NCBI GenBank assembly: GCA_963925495.1
Contig: CAWUST010000001.1
Coordinates: forward strand, 1-64,000
Origin: UBA2108 sp963925495
GTDB taxonomy: Bacteria; Bacteroidota; Bacteroidia; Flavobacteriales_G; Salibacteraceae
Length of the DNA stretch: 64,000 bases
Direction of reading: 5' to 3'
The notes beneath the pieces are model-generated. The model searched no databases. It had not been told where the DNA came from and worked only from the letters and a program-made list of their open reading frames with translations. The position numbers were made by a program, and so were the translations under genes. This document shows positions 43,372 through 51,490 of this stretch, piece by piece (position 1 is the first letter of the stretch; every line of letters starts with the position of its first letter).

Positions 43372-44435
43372 TGTGGCTATTCAGTAAAAATATTGACCTA
43401 TCCACTTTGTTTGCTCCAGTTTGGGTCATTTGGGTTGTGCTTTTTTTATTACCCAATTCCATTCTTACAATTAATACACCCCTTTGGGTATGGGTAGTAT
43501 TTGTTTTATTGATTGACGTTAGCCATGTTTGGAGTACCATATTTAGAACCTATTTTGATAAAGAAGAAAGAAGAAATCATTACAAAATTTTATGGATTAT
43601 TCCTTTGGTAAGCTTTATTATTTTATTTACAATTGCCTCTGAATCCAGTATGTGGTTTTGGAGAATTCTGGCTTATTTAGCAGTTTTCCACTTCATGAAG
43701 CAGCAATATGGTTTTTTTGCTTTGTATTCTATTCCAACAAAGGCTAAGCAAGCTAAAAGATTAATGCCCGATAAGGCGGTCCTATACTTCAGTATGCTAT
43801 TTCCTGTGATTTATTGGCATTTCCACGCTAGGGATTTTAATTGGTTTGTGAACAATGATTTTTTTCATTTCGCCAATAGTTTTAATGAAATGTGGAGTTT
43901 TCTCATTCCTATTTATTTTCTTGTAATTCTAGGCTGGCTATTGGAAGAATTTTTTTTAATTAGAGGAAACAAAATCCGTTTTTCTCTTGGACGAATCCTT
44001 TGGCTTTTAACAACCGCAGCTAATTGGTATATTGGAATAATCTATTTCAATTCAGACCTTGCGTTTACAACTACGAATATAATTGCTCATGGTGTTCCCT
44101 ATTTTGTTCTCATAATATATTACCAAAATTCAAAACCAAAAAAGGCGAAAACAAAATACCTGCCTTATGTTTTTGCCACAACTGTACTTTTGGGATCCTT
44201 TGCTTTTGCATTTAGTGAAGAGTTTTTTTGGGGTCTATTATTTAACCAAGATAAAGGAGGGGTATTCGGGAATTTCTTCAATTACTCAGAAGTTTCGAAT
44301 CCTATATTAGTCGCCTTTTTTCTTGCTTTATTAACGTTGCCACAGGTCGTTCACTATGTATTGGATGGTTTCATTTGGAAAGTAAACGCGAAAAACCCAC
44401 ATCTAAAAGAAATGCTAAAACCACAAAATGGATAG
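43371..44435 (+). CDS. Polytopic membrane protein of unknown function in the aminopropyltransferase cassette
   Basis: A 354-residue integral membrane protein with about eight to nine hydrophobic segments and short loops (WVIWVVLFLLPNSILTI, 'IDVSHVWSTIFRTYFDKEE', 'AVFHFMKQQYGFFALY', 'IAHGVPYFVLIIYYQNSK'). Conserved-looking His residues within or near helices (SHVW, FHFMKQQYG, AHGVPY, VHYVLDG) could bind metal or heme, but I do not recognise the family. I chose ATG 43371, which overlaps the TAA of the preceding gene (TAATG); an in-frame start at 43353 would lie inside it. Its stop overlaps the next gene by 8 bases. Confidence 0.8.
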   Translation: MWLFSKNIDLSTLFAPVWVIWVVLFLLPNSILTINTPLWVWVVFVLLIDVSHVWSTIFRTYFDKEERRNHYKILWIIPLVSFIILFTIASESSMWFWRILAYLAVFHFMKQQYGFFALYSIPTKAKQAKRLMPDKAVLYFSMLFPVIYWHFHARDFNWFVNNDFFHFANSFNEMWSFLIPIYFLVILGWLLEEFFLIRGNKIRFSLGRILWLLTTAANWYIGIIYFNSDLAFTTTNIIAHGVPYFVLIIYYQNSKPKKAKTKYLPYVFATTVLLGSFAFAFSEEFFWGLLFNQDKGGVFGNFFNYSEVSNPILVAFFLALLTLPQVVHYVLDGFIWKVNAKNPHLKEMLKPQNG

Positions 44436-45969
44436 ACGGGTATTTTTAAAGATAGGAGCTGGGCTTATTACTTTTTCGGTTGCATGTTCCTTGGACAATA
44501 AAAAAGTTGGAAAGAGGAAATATTCCATCACCATAGATTCGAATCGAAAAATTGGGCACCTTGCTAGAAAAGCAATAGACAAAGCCAGTTCAAAACTTTA
44601 CACTACTGATGTATTGGTTGTAGGAGGTGGCATTGCAGGTTTGGCAGCAGCTAACTCACTAACTAAGCGAGAGTCTGTTATTTGCGAAATGGGGAGCCGA
44701 TTTGGCGGCACATCGTCGGCAGTGTCCATTGGAAATAATGAGTTTGCACAAGGGGCGCATTACGACTTATCCTATCCGAGCAATTTTGGCGAAGAAGGAT
44801 TAAAACTTCTTGAAAAATTAAACATTATTGAATTTAATTCGACTCTTAATCGGTGGGACTTTCAAGACAAAAAATATTTGATAAAAGCTTCAAATGAAGA
44901 ACAATGTTATACCAATGGCAAATGGGTGCCCACAGTACTGGTTAATTCTGAAATAAAAAATAATTTCATTTCATTGCTCCAGGCTTATAGCGGTAAAATG
45001 CCTCTTCCGAGTACTCATATTTCTCCCGAATTTAATACGCTAGATCAAACAACTTTTGCAGAATACCTAAACAAGTATTTACCTGTGACCTCTGATTTTA
45101 TGGAGGCAATCGATTACCAAATGCTTGACGATTACGGAGGGAGTGCAAGTGAAATTTCGGCATTGGCTGGTATTCATTACTACAAGTGTCGGCCCTATTT
45201 TAACAAACCAGAACCTGAGCTTTTCTCGCCGATGGAGGGCAATTATTATTTTATTAAAAAAATGATTGCTCAACTAAAACCCGAGCAATTAAAATTGGAA
45301 AGTTTAGTGGTGGCTCTCAATAAAACCAATAACAAATGGCTTGTTGATGTTTGGGAAATAAACAACAATAGAAAAGTTACCTATCAGTGCAACAATGTTG
45401 TCTACTCTGGTCAAAAGCATTTACTTAAATACCTTCTGCCAGAAGCACATGCAACATTTTCCGATGTTTCTTATGCCCCATGGGTAGTTATTAATATTGA
45501 ATTAGAAAACGAACCAAACCTTTCCAGCTTTTGGCAAAACGATTATTTATCGAAAGATGCCCAGTTTTTAGGTTTTGTAAATTCAAGGGTACAATCCGAA
45601 AAAGGAAACCGTGTTTTAACCGCGTACTATTGTTACCCAGGTATTTATGACAATCTTATTCAGAATATAGAATCTGATTCGGAAGAAATAACACGGCAAA
45701 CAATTGGCTACATGAGCACTTATTATAAAATAGACCTTGAGCCCTTTGTAAAGCAAGTCTACATAAAGCTTTTAGGACACGCTATGCCAATTCCAAAACC
45801 AGGATATTTAAGTAAAGACAGGAAATTAGAACAAAATGGGATTTCTTTTGCTGGTGTAGATACTGGAAGACTGCCTCTTATGTTTGATGCCTTGGATAGC
45901 GGAATTGTTGGGGCAGGTCTAATTAAACATAAGAAATACTTGAAAAAGCCAAGTGAAACTTCTTATTAA
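44428..45969 (+). CDS. Tat-signal FAD-dependent amine-oxidase-like oxidoreductase
   Basis: A 513-residue flavoprotein with an N-terminal twin-arginine-like signal (DRRVFLKIGAGLITFSVAC) that also has a lipobox-type Cys20. The Rossmann FAD motif is 'VLVVGGGIAGLAAANSL' near residue 62, followed by 'ICEMGSRFGGTSSA' and a C-terminal FAD-binding end 'GISFAGVDTGRLPLMFDALD'. The layout is that of monoamine/polyamine oxidase-like and NAD(P)-binding Rossmann proteins. Folded export via Tat fits a cofactor-containing periplasmic enzyme. As the third gene of a unit with a spermidine-synthase-like protein, a polyamine-related substrate is a reasonable but untested inference. Confidence 0.85.
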   Translation: MDRRVFLKIGAGLITFSVACSLDNKKVGKRKYSITIDSNRKIGHLARKAIDKASSKLYTTDVLVVGGGIAGLAAANSLTKRESVICEMGSRFGGTSSAVSIGNNEFAQGAHYDLSYPSNFGEEGLKLLEKLNIIEFNSTLNRWDFQDKKYLIKASNEEQCYTNGKWVPTVLVNSEIKNNFISLLQAYSGKMPLPSTHISPEFNTLDQTTFAEYLNKYLPVTSDFMEAIDYQMLDDYGGSASEISALAGIHYYKCRPYFNKPEPELFSPMEGNYYFIKKMIAQLKPEQLKLESLVVALNKTNNKWLVDVWEINNNRKVTYQCNNVVYSGQKHLLKYLLPEAHATFSDVSYAPWVVINIELENEPNLSSFWQNDYLSKDAQFLGFVNSRVQSEKGNRVLTAYYCYPGIYDNLIQNIESDSEEITRQTIGYMSTYYKIDLEPFVKQVYIKLLGHAMPIPKPGYLSKDRKLEQNGISFAGVDTGRLPLMFDALDSGIVGAGLIKHKKYLKKPSETSY

Positions 45970-46004
45970 TGTTCCAAATTCAAGTTTACTTACTTTCCCA
46001 CTAG

Positions 46005-46634
46005 CTACTTCCGTTCTTCTAAATTATTATTCGTTTCCCCAATAAATTCAATAATTTCATCGCAGCCAGTTTTATTTGTAGCGGAGGTTATATACAACGG
46101 TGGTAAATTCTCCCAAGTTTCGTTTAGTTTTTTCTTGTAGGTTGCCATGCTTTTGTTCAGTGCACTCCTTCCAAGTTTATCTGTTTTTGTAAAAACTATC
46201 CCAAAAGGAATTTCTTTATCTGCAAGCCAATGAATAAAGTTTAAATCAATTTGTTGTGGATCATGACGACTATCTATTAATACAAAAAGAAAAACCAACG
46301 TGTTTCGATCGATTAAATAATCACGAGTAAAACTTTTCCATTTTCGCCTATTGGTTCTAGACGAGGCAGCAAAACCATAACCGGGTAAATCAACCAAATA
46401 CCAACCTGTTTTGGGCTTACCCTCTTCTTTATTAATAATAAAGTGATTTATTAGAGTGGTTTTACCCGGTCGTCCACTGGTTTTAGCAAGTTCCTTGCGC
46501 TTTACCAGCATATTAATAAGTGAGCTTTTACCAACGTTACTTCTTCCAATAAAAGCATATTCATATTTATCGGCTGGCGGACATTCAGAATAATTGCTGC
46601 TACTCTTTACAAATTGAGCATTGCGGATTATCAT
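46005..46634 (-). CDS. engB: Ribosome biogenesis GTPase EngB (YsxC/YihA)
   Basis: A 209-residue TrmE-Era-EngA-EngB GTPase needed for 50S assembly. It has G1 'GRSNVGKSSLIN', the switch region 'SGRPGKTTLINHF', G3 'DLPGYGFA', G4 'TKTDK' and G5 'TSATNKTG'. It starts at 46634, 6 bp after the alpha/beta hydrolase gene, with which it appears cotranscribed. Confidence 0.96.
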   Translation of the reverse strand: MIIRNAQFVKSSSNYSECPPADKYEYAFIGRSNVGKSSLINMLVKRKELAKTSGRPGKTTLINHFIINKEEGKPKTGWYLVDLPGYGFAASSRTNRRKWKSFTRDYLIDRNTLVFLFVLIDSRHDPQQIDLNFIHWLADKEIPFGIVFTKTDKLGRSALNKSMATYKKKLNETWENLPPLYITSATNKTGCDEIIEFIGETNNNLEERK

Positions 46635-46640
46635 AGTTTT

Positions 46641-47402
46641 TTAGCTGTGTACTTTGTCAAGCCAAATTGCAAGAAGCTTATTAAACTCTTGAGGCTGTTC
46701 CATCATAGCTGCATGGCCACACTTATCAATCCAATGCAATTCGGAATTGGGTAGTTTTTCATGAAATTCTTCTGCTATTTCTGGGGGTGTAACGCTATCC
46801 TGTTTTCCCCAAATTAAACAAGTCGGTAATGTCATGTTTTTTAATTCTTCACTCATGTTATGTCGGATTGCCGATTTGGCAATTCCTATCATTCTTAGTG
46901 CGCGACCTTTATCATTGACGGTTTCATAACATTCATCTACCAATTCTTTAGTTGCAATAGTTGGATCATAGAAAGTGGCGCCAACCTTTTCCTTTATCAT
47001 TTCGTAATTCCCTCTCTTTACGAAACCACCACCAAAGGAATTTTCATAAAGTCCTGAACTACCTGTTAAAGCCATAGAATGAACTCGTTCTGGATGTTCT
47101 GCAACATAAACCAAAGCTGTATGTCCTCCTAAAGAATTGCCAACCAGTGTTACTTGATCGTATTTTTTAAATTCGATAAATTCATGTAGAAATTTTGCAA
47201 TAGTTTTAACATTGGCACTAATAATAGGCAATGTATAAATGGGTAATAGCGGTAAAACAACTTTGTATTTACCGGTAAAGGCAGGTATTACATCCTTAAA
47301 ATTACTCAATTGACCAAAAAGTCCATGGAGGAAAATAATCACAGGACCCTCTCCTTCTTCTAGGTATTCAAAACGTCCTTCTTTCTTAAGCTCGTATTCC
47401 AT
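46641..47402 (-). CDS. Alpha/beta hydrolase
   Basis: A cytosolic alpha/beta hydrolase of 253 residues. The oxyanion-loop motif is 'IIFLHGLFGQLSN', the nucleophile Ser lies in 'VTLVGNSLGGHTALVY', the acid in 'IWGKQDSVTPPE' and the catalytic His in 'IDKCGHAAMMEQPQEFN'. There is no signal peptide. The substrate is unknown; the fold is close to MhpC/BioH-type esterases. It is the first gene of a unit with engB, with a TATTTTTG -7 box at 47437-47430 and a TTG element about 18 bp further upstream. Confidence 0.9.
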   Translation of the reverse strand: MEYELKKEGRFEYLEEGEGPVIIFLHGLFGQLSNFKDVIPAFTGKYKVVLPLLPIYTLPIISANVKTIAKFLHEFIEFKKYDQVTLVGNSLGGHTALVYVAEHPERVHSMALTGSSGLYENSFGGGFVKRGNYEMIKEKVGATFYDPTIATKELVDECYETVNDKGRALRMIGIAKSAIRHNMSEELKNMTLPTCLIWGKQDSVTPPEIAEEFHEKLPNSELHWIDKCGHAAMMEQPQEFNKLLAIWLDKVHS

Positions 47403-47429
47403 TTAATTATATCCCCATTGTAAGGTTTT

Positions 47430-47437
47430 CAAAAATA
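47430..47437 (-). promoter_or_regulatory. Promoter -7 box of the hydrolase-engB unit
   Basis: The minus strand reads TATTTTTG, with TTG 18 bp upstream as -33. It is 27 bp before the ATG at 47402. Confidence 0.6.
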
Positions 47438-47570
47438 AACAATTTGATAATTATCCAACGCATTCAAAATTCCTGTTTTAACAAGTGTATGTTCATTCTC
47501 ATTTAACACCATTTTTTAGGTCTTTTCAACAATTTCATTTAAGCTGTTAATAATCGAAAGTTTTCAACAA

Positions 47571-47610
47571 AGTGGTAAAAAGTGGGTCTTTGTGGTAAGA
47601 AGTGGTAAAA
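47571..47610 (+). promoter_or_regulatory. MraZ operator array of the dcw cluster
   Basis: GTGG occurs four times at exact 10-bp steps (47572, 47582, 47592, 47602) in the pattern (A/T)GTGG(T/G)nnnn. It ends just upstream of a TACTTTTA -7-like box at 47617-47624. MraZ proteins are known to bind direct repeats of this kind (TGGG or AAAGTG cores with 5-bp spacers) and to repress their own cluster. The array covers the expected -33 region. Confidence 0.8.
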
Positions 47611-47655
47611 TTTTTCTACTTTTACACTCAAATATTTAAGAAAGCTACAAAATTG

Positions 47656-48123
47656 ATGATCAATCTATTAGGAGAATATGATTGCAAGATGGATGCAAAA
47701 GGAAGATTAATGCTTCCCACTGGATTGCGAAAACAACTAGAGTCTATGATTCATGAAGGTTTTGTGATTAACCGAGACATTCATGAGAAATGTTTAGTCC
47801 TATACCCGCATCATGAATGGACAAAAGTGAGCAATCAGCTAGCTAAGCTCAATAGGTTCATTCGTAAAAACGCTCTTTTTATCCGTAAATTTAACAATGG
47901 AGCCACTCCTTTGCAAATTGATGGAACGGGTAGGGTTTTGCTACCAAAGTCATTGACCGACCATGCTGAGTTAAAAAAAGAAATAAAGGTTATCGGAAAC
48001 GGTGAGCGAGTAGAAATTTGGTCTAAAGACCAATACAGCGCAATGCTTGAAAGCGACGAAATTAATATTTCGGATTTGGCAGAAGAAGTAATGGGGGATA
48101 TCAGTCCTGCTGGAGATGAGTAA
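47656..48123 (+). CDS. mraZ: Transcriptional regulator MraZ
   Basis: A DNA-binding regulator of the division and cell-wall cluster, 155 residues with two SpoVT-AbrB-like halves: 'LLGEYDCKMDAKGRLMLPTG' near the N-terminus and 'PLQIDGTGRVLLPKSL' in the second half, each with the D-x-(K/T)-GR motif. The start is ATG 47656; a longer in-frame GTG at 47602 falls inside the fourth operator box and adds a poor extension. It overlaps rsmH by 8 bases and is the first gene of the cluster. Confidence 0.95.
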   Translation: MINLLGEYDCKMDAKGRLMLPTGLRKQLESMIHEGFVINRDIHEKCLVLYPHHEWTKVSNQLAKLNRFIRKNALFIRKFNNGATPLQIDGTGRVLLPKSLTDHAELKKEIKVIGNGERVEIWSKDQYSAMLESDEINISDLAEEVMGDISPAGDE

Positions 48124-49018
48124 ATACCACACTCCCGCCTTGTTACACGAATCTATTAATGGTTTAGCAATTAAGGAAAACGGCATCTATGTCGACGTAA
48201 CGTTTGGCGGAGGAGGGCACTCAAAAGAAATCCTTAAAAACCTTAAAGATGGTCGTTTAATCGCTTTTGACCAAGACCAAGAGGCACTTGAAAACAAGAT
48301 AGTAGACCCTAGGTTTATTTTGGTACAACAAAATTTTAAGTATTTAAAAAACTTTTTAAAGCTTCACAAAGCCTTGCCTGTTGATGGGGTTTTAGCTGAC
48401 TTAGGAATCTCTTCGCATCAAATAAACACAGCCGAACGCGGATTTAGCACACGCTTTGACGGGCCGTTAGACATGAGGATGAATAAAGAAAGTAAGCTAT
48501 CAGCTGCTTCAGTTATTCAAAATTATTCTGAGGAAAAATTAATCCAAATTTTTAGGCAATACGGTGAAATTAAAAACGCTAAAAACCTTGCTTTTAAAAT
48601 TGTTGAATCTAGAAAAGAAAAGCCCATAAAAACTACTCAGGAATTAAATTCCATCTGCGAAAAACTAGTCCAAGAGAGAAAAAGATCTAAGTACCTCGCG
48701 CAAGTTTATCAAGCCATCCGAATAGAAGTAAACCAGGAGCTTGAAGTTTTAAAAGATTTTTTAAAACAAAGCTTAGATATACTAACTGTAGATGGTAGAA
48801 TCGCGGTTATATCTTATCATTCCTTAGAGGACCGTTTGGTAAAAAGCTTTTTTAAAACCGGTAATTTTGATGGAATACTGGAAAAAGATTTTTATGGAAA
48901 TATAATTCGACCACTTCAACCTGTAAACAACAAAATTATTATACCAAGCGCCGAAGAACTTGAAAGAAATCCTCGTGCCCGTTCGGCGCGTTTACGAATT
49001 GCAACGCCCACTAAATGA
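48116..49018 (+). CDS. rsmH: 16S rRNA (cytosine-1402-N4)-methyltransferase
   Basis: Methylates N4 of C1402 in the ribosomal P site. The 300-residue protein has the SAM motif 'YVDVTFGGGGHSKEIL', 'LIAFDQDQEA', 'GVLADLGISSHQINTAERGF', 'LDMRMN' and the C-terminal 'VISYHSLEDRLVKSFF' and 'NPRARSARLRI' signatures. It overlaps mraZ by 8 bases and ftsL by 4, as in the conserved dcw order. Confidence 0.97.
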   Translation: MSKYHTPALLHESINGLAIKENGIYVDVTFGGGGHSKEILKNLKDGRLIAFDQDQEALENKIVDPRFILVQQNFKYLKNFLKLHKALPVDGVLADLGISSHQINTAERGFSTRFDGPLDMRMNKESKLSAASVIQNYSEEKLIQIFRQYGEIKNAKNLAFKIVESRKEKPIKTTQELNSICEKLVQERKRSKYLAQVYQAIRIEVNQELEVLKDFLKQSLDILTVDGRIAVISYHSLEDRLVKSFFKTGNFDGILEKDFYGNIIRPLQPVNNKIIIPSAEELERNPRARSARLRIATPTK

Positions 49019-49383
49019 CGGAGAAAAAAACAGAGAATTCCGCGTTGAAAGGCATTAAAAAGCACACGAGCCTTGTTGCAGATCTACTAAATGGAAACAT
49101 TCTAACTCGTGATTCATTTTTAGACCATTTACCTTATGTGCTTTTTCTTGCAGGTCTTTCTCTAGTATATATATCCAATGGTTTTTTAGCGGAACAAAAC
49201 ATTAGAAACCTAAATAAAATAAATACCGAAATAAAAGAACTACGCTCAGAGTACATCACCATTAAGTCGGAATTGATGTACAAAAGCAAGCAATCTGAAT
49301 TAGCAAGAATTATTACTGAAAGAGAAATGGGGCTTCTCGAATCTTCCGAACCACCAAAAAAAATAATTCGGGATGAAAAATAA
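49015..49383 (+). CDS. ftsL: FtsL-like cell division protein
   Basis: A bitopic membrane protein of 122 residues: a cytoplasmic tail, one membrane segment around residues 39-57 (LPYVLFLAGLSLVYI), then a periplasmic coiled coil (NLNKINTEIKELRSEYITIK). Sequence conservation is low in this family. The call rests on topology, length and position between rsmH and ftsI, with 4- and 11-base overlaps on its two sides. FtsL normally partners with FtsB/DivIC and FtsQ in activating septal synthesis. Confidence 0.85.
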   Translation: MTEKKTENSALKGIKKHTSLVADLLNGNILTRDSFLDHLPYVLFLAGLSLVYISNGFLAEQNIRNLNKINTEIKELRSEYITIKSELMYKSKQSELARIITEREMGLLESSEPPKKIIRDEK

Positions 49384-51490
49384 AAAGAACACCATAAAAC
49401 GTATTTACGTGGTGTACTTCGGTATTCTTCTTCTTGCAGCTGGAATAGTTTCTAAAGCTTCCATTATAATTTTTATAGAAGGCGACAAGTGGGAAGCAAA
49501 AGCAGCTGCGCATACATTGAAGTATAATAAAGTAGAGGCAGTAAGGGGGAATATATATGCTAATGATGGAAGTCTGTTAGCTACTTCAATTCCACGTTAT
49601 GAAATTCGATTCGATTCAAAATCCGATGCAATAACCGACAAAATTTTCAAAAAAGAAATCGATTCACTTTGTTTCCATCTTGCACAAACGTTTGAGGGAA
49701 AGTCAAAAAATCAATGGAAAAACGAGCTGATTTCCTCAAGAAATCGAAGCGCGCGATATCATCTAATCGCTCGAAGGGTAAGCTATATTAAACTTAAAAA
49801 AGTAAAAACATTCCCACTTTTTAGAAAAGGTCGGTACAAAGGCGGTTTTATTTACATCCAAAAAAACAGAAGAGAAAAACCATTTCAAATTTTAGCATCT
49901 CGAACAATTGGTTACAGCAGAGAAAACTCAAAACCAGTTGGACTTGAAGGCGCATACGAAAAAGAATTAAGCGGAATTTCAGGAATTAGGCTAGAGCAAA
50001 AAATAGCTGGAGGAGTTTGGAAGCCGGTAAACGATGATAACGAAATTGAGCCAGAAGATGGTGCGGATATAGTTACAACCATAGACGTAAACATCCAGGA
50101 TGTTGCTGAAAATGCATTGCTCGAACAATTGCTAAAGCAGGATGCGCACCATGGCTGTGTGGTTCTTATGGAAGTTAAAACAGGTCAAGTAAAAGCAATA
50201 GCAAACCTAACTCGATCTAGCGAAGGAAAATACTGGGAACAATACAATTATGCCGTAGGTGAAAGCACAGAACCAGGGTCGACATTTAAACTTGCGTCTC
50301 TTATAGCTGCCATGGAAGATGGCTATATAGAACTAGATGACAGCATTGAAACAGGAAATGGCGTTTATAAGTTTTATGACCAAAAAATGTACGATTCTCA
50401 CGTTGGTGGATTTGGGACAATTACGGTGAAACAAGTTTTCGAAAAGTCATCAAACATTGGAGTTGCCAAAATAATAAATGATAACTACGCTAAAAACCCT
50501 CAAAAATTCATTGACCGACTTTATAAAATGAACCTTAACCAAAAACTTGATTTAGAGATTTTTGGAGAAGGAACACCGCATATAAAATCAGCAAACGATC
50601 CTACTTGGAGCGGAATTTCTCTCCCATGGATATCACACGGATACGAAGTGTCGTTGACTCCATTGCAAATTCTAACTTTTTACAATGCGATTGCAAATGA
50701 TGGTGTAATGGTAAAACCACAATTTGTACAAGAAATCAGAAAAATGGGAAAAACAGTACAAACCATGGAGCCACAAATAATAAATCCTGCGATATGTTCT
50801 AAACAGACCATAATAAAAGCTAAGAAAATGCTTGAAGGTGTGGTCGAAAATGGGACTGCAAAAAATCTAAAAAATGCGGATTACAAAATTGCCGGAAAAA
50901 CAGGAACGGCTCAAATATTCAACCGCGAAACAGGAACCTATAAAAACAAAAAGAACATGAGCTACCAAGCATCATTTGTAGGGTACTTTCCTGCTGACCA
51001 GCCCAAGTACACTTGTATTGTGGTAGTTATTGCCCCTTCTAAAGATGTTTACTACGGTAATTTAGTTGCTGGCCCAATATTCAAAAAAATAGCAGATAAA
51101 GTATATGCAACAAGCATCAATATTCACAAGGAATTGCAAAATATTGAAGGTTTGGCAACACGAACAACAATTCCAATTTCGAAGAACGGCAACTACAATG
51201 ATTTAGGTAAAGTTTATAAAGAATTAGGTATTAAAGAAAACTGGAAAAGTGATCCTGGAACATGGGTAATTACAAGTACTGGCAGTAAAAATGTTGCACT
51301 TTACCGCAGGGCATACAAAAACAAAATAATTCCAAATGTAGTGGGTATGGATTTGAAAGATGCTATTTACCTCATGGAAAACATGGGAATTCAGGTAGAA
51401 TTTGAAGGGAGGGGGGTAATTAAAGAACAGACACCCAAGGCCGGCGCGCCAATTACCGGAGCAGAAATAGTAAAACTAAAATTTACCTAA
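49373..51490 (+). CDS. ftsI: Septal peptidoglycan transpeptidase (PBP3) with C-terminal PASTA domain
   Basis: A class B penicillin-binding protein of 705 residues with an N-terminal membrane anchor (VVYFGILLLAAGIVSKASII), a dimerisation domain (AVRGNIYANDGSLLATSIPR) and a transpeptidase domain carrying SxxK in 'TEPGSTFKLASL', SxN in 'EKSSNIGVAK' and KTGT in 'KIAGKTGTAQIF'. The last 65 or so residues form one PASTA domain (IIPNVVGMDLKDAIYLMENM). It cross-links septal peptidoglycan with FtsW. The PASTA domain is usual for Bacteroidota PBP3 but absent in E. coli. Confidence 0.96.
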   Translation: MKNKKNTIKRIYVVYFGILLLAAGIVSKASIIIFIEGDKWEAKAAAHTLKYNKVEAVRGNIYANDGSLLATSIPRYEIRFDSKSDAITDKIFKKEIDSLCFHLAQTFEGKSKNQWKNELISSRNRSARYHLIARRVSYIKLKKVKTFPLFRKGRYKGGFIYIQKNRREKPFQILASRTIGYSRENSKPVGLEGAYEKELSGISGIRLEQKIAGGVWKPVNDDNEIEPEDGADIVTTIDVNIQDVAENALLEQLLKQDAHHGCVVLMEVKTGQVKAIANLTRSSEGKYWEQYNYAVGESTEPGSTFKLASLIAAMEDGYIELDDSIETGNGVYKFYDQKMYDSHVGGFGTITVKQVFEKSSNIGVAKIINDNYAKNPQKFIDRLYKMNLNQKLDLEIFGEGTPHIKSANDPTWSGISLPWISHGYEVSLTPLQILTFYNAIANDGVMVKPQFVQEIRKMGKTVQTMEPQIINPAICSKQTIIKAKKMLEGVVENGTAKNLKNADYKIAGKTGTAQIFNRETGTYKNKKNMSYQASFVGYFPADQPKYTCIVVVIAPSKDVYYGNLVAGPIFKKIADKVYATSINIHKELQNIEGLATRTTIPISKNGNYNDLGKVYKELGIKENWKSDPGTWVITSTGSKNVALYRRAYKNKIIPNVVGMDLKDAIYLMENMGIQVEFEGRGVIKEQTPKAGAPITGAEIVKLKFT

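Noticed and set aside
41830..45969. Reading the cassette as a defence system
   Set aside because: None of the three proteins carries nuclease, helicase, toxin or sensor domains; the motifs point to metabolism.
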